DNA of 64,000 nt. Source: Kudoa neothunni. Its lineage: Eukaryota; Cnidaria. Positions within the stretch are counted from its first letter, which is position 1. Every line of letters starts with the position of its first letter. A program made the position numbers and the translations under genes. This document shows, one piece after another, positions 21,390 to 33,355 of the stretch. The stretch is from positions 5,580,001 through 5,644,000 of the forward strand of contig OZ199839.1 in the NCBI GenBank assembly GCA_964304625.1. The letters are read 5' to 3'. The notes below the pieces were generated by a model. It made no database searches. It worked only from the letters and a program-made list of their open reading frames with translations, and was not told the DNA's origin.

Positions 21390-23190
21390 AAAGTAAGAAG
21401 GAAGCTTATTCTCTCGAATTCGTCGAAACTATTCCATCCGGTTATGAATTTCCTCCCCAGGTGACTACGTATCCTTCTATAGGAAGTCGTACTTTGGAAA
21501 TGGTAAAATCATGCGAAAAATCGATCAAGGCCATAAGCTTTTACTACGAGTTGAGGAAAAAGTCGACTCAACATCAACATCAACAGCAACAGCAACAACA
21601 AGAACATCAACAGCAACAGCAACAACAAGAACATCAACAACAGCAACAGCAACAACAAGAACATCAACAGCAACAACATCAACAGCAACAACAAGAACAT
21701 CAACATCAACAGCAACAACAAGAACATCAACATCAACAGCAACAACAAGAACATCAACATCAACAGCAACAACAAGAACATCAACATCAACAGCAACAAC
21801 AAGAACATCAACATCAACAACAGCAACAACAATGCGTCTGCAAGGAAAGTGCTGAGACCGTAATCTATGGGAACGAAATTTATGATGAACTGGTTCAAGC
21901 GGCTAAAAGGGGTCATTCTCTCTTACTAACGTTGCTAAAGTTATGACAAACATACAATAGGAGTCAAGATACAGTTGATAGCCGACGTTCCTCAAGGATG
22001 GAGGGATAATCAAGATGTTCTGGACTTGAAGTCTCAATTCCCCGAGAACGTCGACTTCAAATTCATCGATATGTCTCATAAAACTCCCGGTTTTGTAGGC
22101 GGAATATGCCATTCAAAAATGTGGATATTTGACGACAGTAAATTTTTCGTGGGAAGTGCAAATATTGACTGGCGCGCTTATAATGAGGTTTGTATTTGGC
22201 CTTATAAAACTAGAGACAATGAATGTTACATCAATTATTGGTTGAAGATTTGTGCTTGATTTTAGTTTCATCTCTCTAAGTTGTTCTAAACAAAATTCAT
22301 TTTTATGTTTTAGAACGTCAACACAGGATTTGTTGGAGAGAATCGCTCTGAATTGCTATCAAAATTAAACAGCATCTTTGACGAATTGTGGAATATAAAC
22401 TCAGCACCCACGTCGATAGATCAATCTGTGGAATGTGCTTCTCAAGAAGCTACTCACTCAGTAAAACAAATTGGAGACCTTCCAATTAAGGTCTCAACCA
22501 GTCCAAACATTATCACTCAAGCCATCCAAAGTATTGATGACAAAATAGCCCTGCTAGACGTGATAGATACTGCTCAGAAGTCTCTATACATCGGTTCATA
22601 CAAATATACACACTATGGATACTTCACCACTCCGAAAAGGTATCATTTTTCAGTTATTGTAATAATATCTAATTAAGCATTGACTATACTGTCGAAAATG
22701 CAATTGCAAATGCCGCAGCTTTGCGACAAGTTAAGGTGTTTATCATTGTTGATAAAAAATGTGTTAAAGATGAACATGTCGCTGATTCGCTCTTGAGACT
22801 GATGAAGAATGAAGGCGTCGTTGTCGTACCTATTTGAAATTTTGTAATATTTTCATTGGTGTATTGGTTATGTAGAAAGTTTTCCATGGAAATACAGATG
22901 ATGATCCAAATCCCGAGCCATATACTAAAATATGGCACCTCAAATCAGCTTCGTCTGAAGCAAAAGTTTGGAACAGCACTAACAACATCGATCCTAGTTA
23001 TTTTGTGTCCACGGCTGGAGTCGGCATCAACCTGGATGCTACTCATTCAGCCTATTCCAAGCAAATTATGCCGCTAGTTGATGCTGTTAATGGCCACTTT
23101 ATGAGGTATTGGAACTCGAAGTACACCACCATACTGAAGGATAAACACCTGGTCGAGTTACATCCTCATCTAATTTTGTCCGAAGTTTAG
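21390..23190 (+). CDS. PLD3/PLD4-like phospholipase D family protein
   Basis: A spliced gene of the PLD3/4 type, which in animals are endolysosomal 5'-3' exonucleases and lipid transphosphatidylases. The first resolved exon (21390-21911) opens with YSLEFVETIPSGYEFPP and SIKAISFYYEL, as in PLD3, then a glutamine/histidine tract. Later exons give GVKIQLIADVPQGW, the first HKD motif HSKMWIFDD followed by FVGSANIDWRAYNE, and a second, PLD3-type motif HLKSASSE (H-x-K-x4-E). The stop is at 23188-23190. Introns I place: 21912-21960 (49 nt, contains cttactaac), 22188-22313 (126), 22640-22677 (38) and 22826-22875 (50). All joins keep frame and there are no breaks. The N-terminal exon with the expected membrane anchor was not resolved; an ATG at about 21272 does not join in frame. 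AATAAA lies near 23500. Confidence 0.9.
21571..21831 (+). repeat. Q/H/E-rich coding minisatellite in the PLD3-like gene
   Basis: About 260 bp of in-frame repeat coding for runs such as EHQQQQQQQ. The right half is a 27-bp unit (gaacatcaacatcaacagca + acaacaa, coding EHQHQQQQQ) repeated about five times with almost no change; the left half is less regular. It falls between SFYYELRKKST and CVCKESAETV, a surface loop in PLD3 relatives, and keeps the frame. The opposite strand also stays open (poly-Leu/Met, 21916-21509), but that is a by-product of the CAA/CAG repeat. Confidence 0.95.
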
Positions 23191-26100
23191 GACTTAATTC
23201 AGCACCATCACCTCCACGAATTCTATATTTCTTCTACTAACTCCATACGTGAGTTTATTCGTTATCGTTCTATATGAATGTTAAAAAATTGTTTTTATGC
23301 TTATTTTTTCGAATTTTTGTTGGTATAGTTTAGAAATCGATCACATTAAAGTTTTGATGTAATATAATTTTAGATTTATTCCTTTAAAAAAATATCTCGG
23401 CTTATTTGTATTAGTGAAACTAATTTAAAATAGGTTTCTACATTCCCAATTAAATGGAATCTTTATTCTAATTCATTATCGAAGCAATTGTATATAATAA
23501 ATAAAATTTTACATTTGAAATATAAATGATTCTATTCTACTATTATTACGCATTTTAAATCTTTACTCTCACTTTTTCAGGAGATATCCAGAAACCCTCA
23601 AGTCAAACATCATGTTTAACTAATAATTATTCCTCGATCTCTTCCACTGGAGTCATTATCACTTATATTAATTAGTGTTTTAATGAATATAAGTCATATC
23701 ATTATGATTTTTATTGATTTATTATAGTTTTAAATGTATTAAAAAAGCTATTATCCATAATTATCAAAAAATTAATATTATTTGTTAGTTTTATTCTTCC
23801 AATACTTAATCTTAATAGAATAAATATTCACAAATCTTATTCTTTAATTTCAAGAATTATTTAATTAATCAAAGCTTTTTATTTCTTTTTTTTTAGTTGA
23901 TTAATCGATAAGTTTTGTATTTTTAGATTTGTTACAGTTATTTAAGCCCAACAAAAAGTAAATTATACGAATAATATAGAACATTCCATACATCCAGAGA
24001 TATATGTATATAAAATTCATTGAGATCAAATTTAATGATTATAATTAATTTATATATATATTATTCGTTAGTTTACAAAAAAAAGACTATCATGATTGCA
24101 ATATTAGTTGCTACCAAAAAATGAGACTATATGTTACAATAATATGCTTACTTGACATATGATGAGTTCGCAATGATGTATCTTAACATTGTTTTAGCCG
24201 TGTTTTTATTAATTTAGAAAGAATATTATAGCGGAATCTTCCTTTTGCTCACTATTGAACCAACACCGTTTAATCACATTGTTGATTTTATATAACTTTG
24301 AATTATTGATAATATATATTAATCATATTTAATATCATAATAATTTTTGATTCAATTATAGGCTAAAATCAAATGGTCGTATTCGCGCACGCGTCAAATC
24401 TAAACGTTAATACAGTTTATTTCTTAAGAAATATGTAAAAAACTTATTCTTATCGAATAATAATTACGCTACAGATTTTATTTATGTGTGAATAATAGTT
24501 AATTTTTTTGAAACATCTTATTTAATTTTTTAGTTTTAGATTTATAATTTAAATAATAAAAAAGTTATGCGACAAAATCTGGATAAAATATTTTCGAATA
24601 ATAAAAAATATGAGATTTTTCCATATTAAAGGCAATTACTCACACCCAAATAGACTCTATGATTAACCGTTTCGTTCCCAGATTTTTTGTTTGTGGTCTA
24701 AAAATAATAAAATACATACAAAATTGTTATTATTAGTAATTTAAAAAATTGAGATCCTTAAATAAACTTACCAGCCATTATCATAAAATTACAGAAAAAA
24801 TGAAAATTAAAAAAATTCTGCCCGTATATGTCAGAACAACGTAAGAAATTCGGGTTGCCTTCTAAATTCAGCAAACATGTATTTCTCATCTTGTATGTAA
24901 ACAATAGCTTAATATAATCATTATTCTTACATCGATAAATTTTGTTGTGCCTGGGTGCCAACTTATCATTTCCGAAACTATTCCATATCTAAAAATATTT
25001 AGTGTTGAAGCTTTTAATAAGCGGTTCAATAGATTGCTATCACACAGTAAAAAATATTTAAAGCTGAGACTTTCAAAAGACAGTACAACAGACTGAGTTT
25101 TAGTGTTCATACATTTACTGAGGTAGATGCATTATATAATTTGAAATAATGAGAAATAATTTATTAGTCAACACATAATAATAATTCCTGTATTACTCGT
25201 AAAATTAATTTCCAAACCTTTCAAATAAATAAATAATTAATTAATTAATACTTAAAAACTAAGATATGTTTTAACATAAATCTATTATAAAATATGTCAA
25301 TATTATGCCTAAAAATAAATTACATTTTTTAAAGTGGAGTTGTTTTGCATATTTTTAATTTATTTGTAGAAAGATAAAAATTAATATAACATTTTAAAAT
25401 TATTTTGGAGAAAATATTAAAATAGAGAATAGAGCGCCGTGGAGATGCAATTTTTTCTCTCGTTCATTTAAATTAACACTAGGCACGTTTTAGGTTAACT
25501 TATTACAGATGATGTCCCTCACACTTTTGGTTTTTTTTAATTTTCTATAATTCATTTAGACAATTGATAACGCAAAAAATAAGGTTTTATTGGAGAAAAT
25601 TTAAGACCGAGAAATTTCAATAATTATTAAATGCCGAAAATTGAACAACGATTCGTAATAGGTAAGCTCATTTATGTGGACGATCGCAAATAAGTTAAAT
25701 TATTTAAGTTATATCATGATTTAACAATGAAAATTAGTTTTTATTGATTATAATTAGTAATCTATCAAAAGTACGAGAAACATAACAACAAAAAATAAAA
25801 ATATTTGTTGATTAACAATATTAATTTTAAAGATCTTCTAAAAATAAATAATCAATTTTTCAAATTAATGATAAATGATAAAAAAAGTCAACAGATCAAA
25901 AAAGCTCTAATTTCAATACATTCACTCTGGAATTTTTTATGATCAATTCTATTCAACTCGAGAAACCCATTATAATTATTATTTAATTAATATAAAGATG
26001 GAGGATATTAAGTAACGCGTTGAAATTTTTAAATTTGATTCAGTAGACTTATCGATCTGTTTCATAATTATAATATTAAAATCATTTTTAGTGTAGAATC

Positions 26101-27062
26101 ACGTTTAAACTAATTAGAAGCTCATAATTTGAGTTTTTACTTCTATGATGATTTTGCAGTAAATCTAATACTGGTTTATCTGAATAATTTTTAATTATCA
26201 CTATTAGTAATTCTTAACACGAATTAAGATTTACTTTGTAATTTTATTCAATAAAAACTATCCTTGTGCCTTTCGACTCCTTTGATTTCGAATTTAAAAG
26301 TTGTTTGAAATTTATATATATATATATATATATGTATATACATTTCGAGTTGGAGAATAAACTTAGACGTTTACTAAATTTGATTACTTTAAGAAATCTC
26401 ACGAAACTAAAATCTATAACAGTTTTTTTCTAAAAAAACATTTCCTTAATAATTCAACTTTTGTGGGAAAATCTTTAATCCTCATAATTCACAAGTAGTG
26501 TCTTTGGAATTTTTTCTGTAAAAAACGAGTCCTATCACCACAAATAGTGAAGCCACGATTGGTATCATCTCATACAATCTAAAAGAGGCTATAAAACATC
26601 GTGTTACTTTCATAATTACATGTGAGTGCCAAATGTCCTTAAAAACGTTAAAATTTGAAAATTCCGACAAAAATTACGAATGACTGTTCTTTGCAACTTC
26701 AAATTTGTCTTGTCCCTTGTTATCTATTATTATGTTTATCTATATTTAATTTTTTGGATAAAAATTATACTAAATAAAATGTTACAAAATTTTTAGACAT
26801 ATTATTTACCCTTCTACAGAATATTTTATTTTTTGTGTTATCTCATCTATTTCAATATTGGTATACTCGCTCCCAACATTTCCCTCTTCTATTAATATAT
26901 TAATTAATTAATTAATTAATTAAGTTTTTGGATGTAATTTACTAAAACATTATTATAATAAAACAATATAATTAAAACTCTATTACCTCATTCTCTGAAC
27001 CATTTTTGAGTCTTTATTATAAATATTATTCGAATAGACAAATTATAAAATTGTCAAAAAAT
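23191..27062. other. Long gene-poor stretch
   Basis: About 3.9 kb, very AT-rich. It holds a polyadenylation-like AATAAA after the PLD3-like gene, an AT dinucleotide run (26317-26332), an aatt repeat (about 26896-26925), and a possible 55-bp imperfect direct repeat (24989-25045 and 25048-25103). Minus-strand ORFs at 24758-25110 match nothing. The small membrane-protein ORF at 26482-26670 is listed separately. Confidence 0.4.
26482..26670 (-). CDS. Possible small single-span membrane protein
   Basis: An isolated 62-codon frame. An internal Met (MKVTRCFIASFRLYE) precedes a hydrophobic segment MIPIVASLFVVIGLVFY followed by RKNSKD, the right length for one transmembrane helix with a positive inner end. 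The pattern of a basic start, a Pro-containing helix and then R recalls small mitochondrial inner-membrane proteins of the NDUFA4/B12D type, but the usual NPDV motif after the helix is absent. It may be a chance ORF or one exon of a larger gene. Low confidence. Confidence 0.2.
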   Translation of the reverse strand: MSEFSNFNVFKDIWHSHVIMKVTRCFIASFRLYEMIPIVASLFVVIGLVFYRKNSKDTTCEL

Positions 27063-30000
27063 TCATTTACATGGAATAATATGCCCTTTATAGAGTGAAT
27101 AATCCTTCACTTTCAGCTTCAATATGTAATCTTTTTCTCTTGACAACTTATTCACGTTGATACTACAGTTATTAGCTGAGCATTCTGCATCCTCATTACA
27201 TCATGTAACAGTTGGTCCTGCCGCATTTTTATCTGTTTTTTCCTGCAATTAAAACGGACATCTTGAATTATCAGCTTTTCCGACCCAAGTCACTTCAACT
27301 TTCAAATCGCTATCTCCATTTAACGTAGGTGTGATAGTAACATCGGTATTTGCTAAAAAGTTTTATTAATAATAAGACTTTTTATCTAAAAAACTCGTTT
27401 GAACTTGGTATTTCTTCTCTGCTTTTCCATCGGATGGTTCAACAAACACGTCGTATGTTTCTCCTAATGTCAAATTTATAATTTTGAACTTATTGTCACA
27501 TTTGTGCTCGCACGCTCCAATTTCATCGCAAGTAGCCATATATTTTGGATCGGATTCGCCATCCTTTTTATGGTAAATTCTGCATATTGGCAATGAATCA
27601 TCTGCTGAAAATGGTGTTATGGTAGCGTTGCCACCTGTTATGATGGGAGTTAAATCATTTCCGTTTATTGCTGTTCCTCCAGCTAAATTTAATTTCGAAA
27701 TATGTTGATTAAATTTACAAAAACTTGTTCGGAATATCATTTTCTTTGTATATTGATTAATTCCAAGATTATTTATCGGTACAGAAACGACGTAATTTAT
27801 ACCAGCTTCCAAATTAGTAATGGTGTGTGGATCTTTACAGTTGTTATTACATTCACTACTACCATTGCATCGAGCGTTTTGTTCAGTGGAAAATGTGTTT
27901 GCTCTTTATACTTTAATAGTACATTGGGGATCTGTGCCTTCCTTAATTTCTGTATAAACGACAAGTCCATAGACAGTGACTTCCGAATTCGTAATATCTC
28001 TTAAACCGATACCACTAACACCTCCTATAAAACATTATTTATAAAGTCTAATCAAAATTTACTTTTAAAATATTGTTCGAATCCAATAGCATCAAATCTT
28101 CGTTTTACTATAACACCAACTTTGTCTTTTTCTCCTATCAAATTGATAATGCCGTCTTGACAAAGTTGGAAACATTCTTTTTCCACATCATTACATCCAT
28201 TCAGAATTTTATTTTGATTAACGCCAGAACTGTCGACTTCAAATACCTTGATATAACAAATCTCATCGATATATGGACCAGGAGAGAATTTTATTTGTAT
28301 TTTTGCATCACTATCAACTTTTGAAATGGAATAAATCATCTCAGATCTTAGTGGTGTCTTATCATATAAATAACTATTATTCAAAAAATAGAATAATCCA
28401 GGCTACAACAGTGTTGAATTAATTTTGTAATAATCCATGGATCTATCAATCGAAAATATAGCAGATTTGCTTTGTATAGTGTCGGAATAAGTTTCTACTG
28501 CCAACTCATTTTTAAGATTATCATTATGTGTGTCAGTTTTTCCGTCATACTCAACATTCCACTCTGAAACAGAATTTGTTTTGTAGGAAAATCTAATTTT
28601 ACCATCATCATGAGATATTGAATAAGTGTTTTTTTGATTCAGATCTAAAACAGGATTATTTTAGTTGAATACATCTTATATTAAAGATTATTTCTAGGTC
28701 AATTATTGTTAACGTATACATAAATCAAATAAATCAAGAGGTGATATAATAATTTTTTATTACTCATTATTATTGGGAAAACTTGAACTTTTTTACAAGC
28801 TTTTTCTTCATCATTATTTTTATCATAACAAACAGATAAATATCGATCTAATTTTGAATTTATGGATCCGACTTCAAATTCATTTTGACTGCAGTCCGTT
28901 AAGCATTCATTTTGATTAACCATTTTGCAACTTGTTGGTTTGTTGAATTCAGGGGTTGCCGTAAAACCCGATATTTTTATGACACATTTATAACTCTCGG
29001 GAAATTTTGACAGTGTAACAGAAAACCTCTCAGTATCTTTGGCATCAGAAGGAATAAGTTTTTGTTCAAGTTTTCCACTCCGAGAAAAAGCTATAAAAAT
29101 ATGTTGAACGAAAGAAATTAAATACGTTACCTGGTATTGATAGTTTAACAAGTTTCAAATTGGGTGCATATATCAACAATCTGTAGTTATACTTATTATC
29201 ATATATTTTATCATCAAACTTGATATCATTGCATTTTTTAATAATTTCGTTGTCAGTGCAACTGATGCAGGACTTTATGATTTTAGTAGGTGAAGCTACA
29301 TATGATTATATAAAAACATTTCTGTATCATTACTTTAATTCGGTTCATGCTTATACAACTGATAATAGCAGTCTGTACTGCTAGCATCAATGGAAGATGG
29401 CTGTGGTTGTATTATAAGAATATTCTTCTTGGATTTATCCGAAACTTCAAATTGAATAGATTGACCACCTATTATTTATTATTTAACACAAAATTTATTT
29501 TTACCTGTCGTTTTATTAGAAACAATTTTAATATCATAGGATCCACTAGGAACGATTTTGAGGTCATAGGTCGTGTCTGAGTAAAGCCCAACGATATTAA
29601 AAGCTGAGTTGCATGGTTTTACACATAACTCATTTTCTGAACAAATAGCAGGGTAATATAATTTTTCAGCTTCCCTGACGTATATAGTGCAGGTTTTTGT
29701 TCCTGAAAATGTACTTTGAGCGATTGTAAATCCATTATTAGTAGCTGTAACTGAACCATCTTGAAGGGAAAGTTCATTATTTTGATCTAAAAAAAATATT
29801 ATCAACAAAATTTGATTATATAAAATACTCGCTTTGTGGTAAAAATATTTTCTGGGTGAATAATCTGGTATATTTGCTATAGTAACCATAACATCGTTAG
29901 GTAAATGATTTGGATCAGGCGTTATTTCTATTTCTCTGAATTCGCAAGTTGGTTGAGCACTCACAGATTTCCTTCCATTTCCAAAAACCAATGGAGCGTA

Positions 30001-33000
30001 TGTATTCCACGATTTCAATGTACATTGTACACCAGATTTAGTAGTAACAGCCCCATCGTCTTCATTTTTGTTACTACCAATAAGGTTGATCCTAATTTTG
30101 TTTTCTGGGGATTTAACAGGAACATCGCTTCCTTGCTTCACTAAAAATTACGATATATTTATTAAATATTTTAAATATTACGTAGGTATATATTATTTTG
30201 ATAACCAATCGAAGGTTTCATCCCTAGCTTTAGGACCCGTATTTTCACTGCCTGTACTGTTTCTGGTATACTTCCAAATTTATAACTGCTACACATACTA
30301 TAAAAACAGTTGTTCTTATTCTCGCACACGTTTGAAAAAAAATTGTTTGAAGAGGATGATGTGGCATCAATCCATTCAAATGTGCACATTTCAGATGGCT
30401 CGTCATTAACCAGTTGGACTGTTAATTCCTTCTTTTCATCATTGTTGTATAATTCGTAGTAAAATCTACTGAATATTGGTGCGTGGTTTTTAACAAACGT
30501 ATTGTCGTAAAAATAATGAAAATCAAAATATTCTGGACAACTTATATAATAATCTTTAACCAGTTCGTCGAATGGAATAGAGTAACTCTTAAACGTACTT
30601 GGCGCACCACCACATGCTTCTGGTGTCGGAGTTACCTCATTTCCGTCCGTATATGCTTTACAAGAAGACGGAAATTCATTCAAAGATAATTTAATCTTAT
30701 CTGCATCCAATTCAGCCGTGTGCGGTATTTCTTCGTACAAATCTAAAACAAAGTTAAACTTATCATTAAATTATTTAATACCCATATAGTAGGAATAAAC
30801 TTTTCCAACCTTCAATTCCTTTTTTTCTCTCTGGCTTCCTGGTTTCGATGTTTGTTTTTCGCTTTGCTGGCCTCCAACTGGCCAATTTAGAGTTAGGATC
30901 AACATTGAAAAAATGTTTTCAATAATGTCGATTATTTCTGAAATTACCGCATCGACAACTTTATAATCTGGATAAGTGACGGAAATATACTTATATTTGT
31001 TTTGAATATCAATATTAATATCAAATTCTGTTGAAAGTTGGTTGCATTGTTTTGGAAACGGTTCACTGTCACCTCCCAAATCATCATAAGCAGTTAAGCC
31101 ATCATTGGATTTTTTGACAGTACATTGTTTATCATTTTTTCCATTAAGTTCATCGTCAAATTTAACCTTATATTTATTTTTTGATTTGTCGTAGTATAAA
31201 ATCATACCCTGAGTATTTTTTTCGATATCAACTATAAAAATAAAGAGAATATCGCGAAATAAATAAATACATTCAAATTCTGTTTCCTTTGGTTTGTCTT
31301 TATCTTTATTCACAATAACAACGATATATTTGACGTCGGCATCAAGTTTAGCCCATGAAAATTCTAATTTGGTAGTCCCAGAATCAGTATTAATAGCGGG
31401 ATTACAATCGCTATTCAAACAATCTATTAATGTTTGCTTTGATATTTCTTCCAACAGAATATAGCCCCATGATTTTCCGAAAGCTTCACTTCCACTTGAC
31501 GCTTTTGTCACTGTTATTGTAGTTTTCTTATCTGATTCATATTTGGTAGTGCCTAATGTAAATTCGACTCCACCAGCTATTTCTAACTGATTATTACGTA
31601 ATTATTTAAAATATTACTCGCTTTTATAGCTGTTTCAGTACACGTGTATCCTTTAGAACAAATGGTTATTTTGTAGTTGGTTTCTAGGTCAAGGTTAATA
31701 ATTTCAAATCTCTCATTATAAGCTCCAGAACAAAATTTTTTATCACTGTTGTCCCTACATGTCGCAGGAAATTTTGAAGTCTCACTTTCTGTAGTTGAAT
31801 AATACAGTTCACATTTTTTGTCCTTAATATCACCACTGGAGAATAAACTATTAAGATTTAGAGTTAGTTTAGTATTATCGTCTGATCCAGCAGCCGGAGT
31901 GAGACTACTTGTCCCCGTTAATTCATCTCCTATTTAAATTATTAGAATATTCGAAAATTTGATATTATTTTTAGTTTTGAAATAAATATAGCAATGATAA
32001 TATTTAACTTTTGGTGAATCTACGGTTGTATGCCCAGTTATTTTAATCTTTAAAATATATTCTGTTAGCGGCTCAAGCGAACTTATATTTATTGTTCCGA
32101 ATGTCTTGCACTTTTTAGTGCGTGTAAGATCTTTGCCATTACTTTCAACTCCAGGATATTTTTCAATTAATTTAAATTCTGTTATTTTTGCTCCATTTCC
32201 TGCAACACTTCTATTCTCATTTAAATTAGTAAATTAACAGTAGCATCGGTCTTTTCAGTTGAAGTGATAGTTGCTTGATTAGCAGAATTAACTGTGGAAT
32301 AGATTAAAATAAAATGAATTAGTTAGAACTTACATGTTACGATTTGAATGAACTCTTTCGAAATAGTCGTTTCATACGGTTTCACAAGTACTTGGGCATA
32401 ATCCAAGGTTGAATCGTGAAATAAAGTTGCTTTGTAGCAAGGCTGGAGACATGGCCCAGCTTTATTCATAACTGAGCAATTTGAGGAAAAGTGAACTTCA
32501 TTAATATCTTTTATTCCAAAGTAACATAACTGAGATGGTTTTGGATTTTGGAGTGTAATTATATAATAGTTATCACTTTTGGAGCCAGATGCTATAAACC
32601 AATCTACGTCGGGTTTTTGTGGATTTAATAATATTTCTGGTGACCGATCGAGGAATTCAACAACATAATTAGGTTTATATGATTTAGTATAAAGTGTAAC
32701 AGATTCTTCTGTATAAAAACCCTTATCCGGCGAATGTTTAGATTTTTCGACAGAGTTCCCTTTAACACTCAGTCCTCCATTGACTTGAGTTTTTACAGTG
32801 ACATAAAATATATTATTCTCCTTCGTGGCCATAATCACGCTTTTTAGATAAAGATCTATTACATTATATTTTAAAAATATAACATTCTAACCTCATACCT
32901 TTGATCGTGAAAGTCTTTTTAATAGGACATCTTTTGACATTATTAACATCATTTCCTTGACACCACTTTAAAAATTTAACACCTTTCAATTCTTGGCCGC

Positions 33001-33355
33001 TAGGCTTTAATTCTAATCTTTTGCAGTCAAAAATGCACATCTTTGCAATTGTGTCCATGTTCGCACGAGTTATATCACCGCATGTAGAGATGGTGCCGAC
33101 GGGTGCATTTGTATGACCATAATATTGAAGTGCACATTTCTTGTAACTATTTTCAATATCATACCCTGAAAGTGAGATAATATATGTGTTTTGCTGGGTT
33201 GAATATCTCGATATCATAATATTATTATCGATATTAATTGCAAGAACATGCCTTTCACATACTACAGATAATGATAAAAATTATTAATTAAAGCTTAAAT
33301 TACAAATTAAAAATAGAAGAAATATTGATGAGACAAATCTAAGATTTATCTCCAT
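27063..33355 (-). CDS. Secreted modular protein with repeated four-cysteine domains, novel family
   Basis: A minus-strand gene of many exons. The start ATG at 33355 begins a signal peptide, MEINLRFVSSIFLLFLI, interrupted by a 42-nt intron (33303-33262) and continuing LCERHVLA. The rest is a chain of units of about 100 residues joined across short introns. The repeated signature is C-x(15-20)-C-x(5-8)-C-x(3-4)-C, usually followed about 20 residues later by a Y/T-x3-V-x-P strand. Examples: CDEIGACEHKC (27.5 kb), CNGSSECNNNC (27.85 kb), CSENELCVKPC (29.65 kb), CKMVNQNECLTDC (28.9 kb) and CENKNNCFYSMC (30.3 kb). Alternating hydrophobic residues suggest beta-sandwich (FN3-like) modules, which is inference. 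There is no C-terminal membrane helix; the last codon is at 27065-27063. As written it has in-frame stops (about 27185, 27270, 27925 and 29340) and at least two frame inconsistencies (near 32225 and 31930), so it is a decaying gene or contains sequence errors. Function unknown; an extracellular adhesive or coat role is only a guess. Confidence 0.7.

Noticed and set aside
21509-21916. 135-codon minus-strand ORF rich in Leu and Met
   Set aside because: It is the reverse of the CAA/CAG minisatellite in the PLD3-like gene; repeats of this kind stay open on both strands.
24758-25110. Two overlapping minus-strand ORFs
   Set aside because: No recognisable motif; composition matches the AT-rich background.
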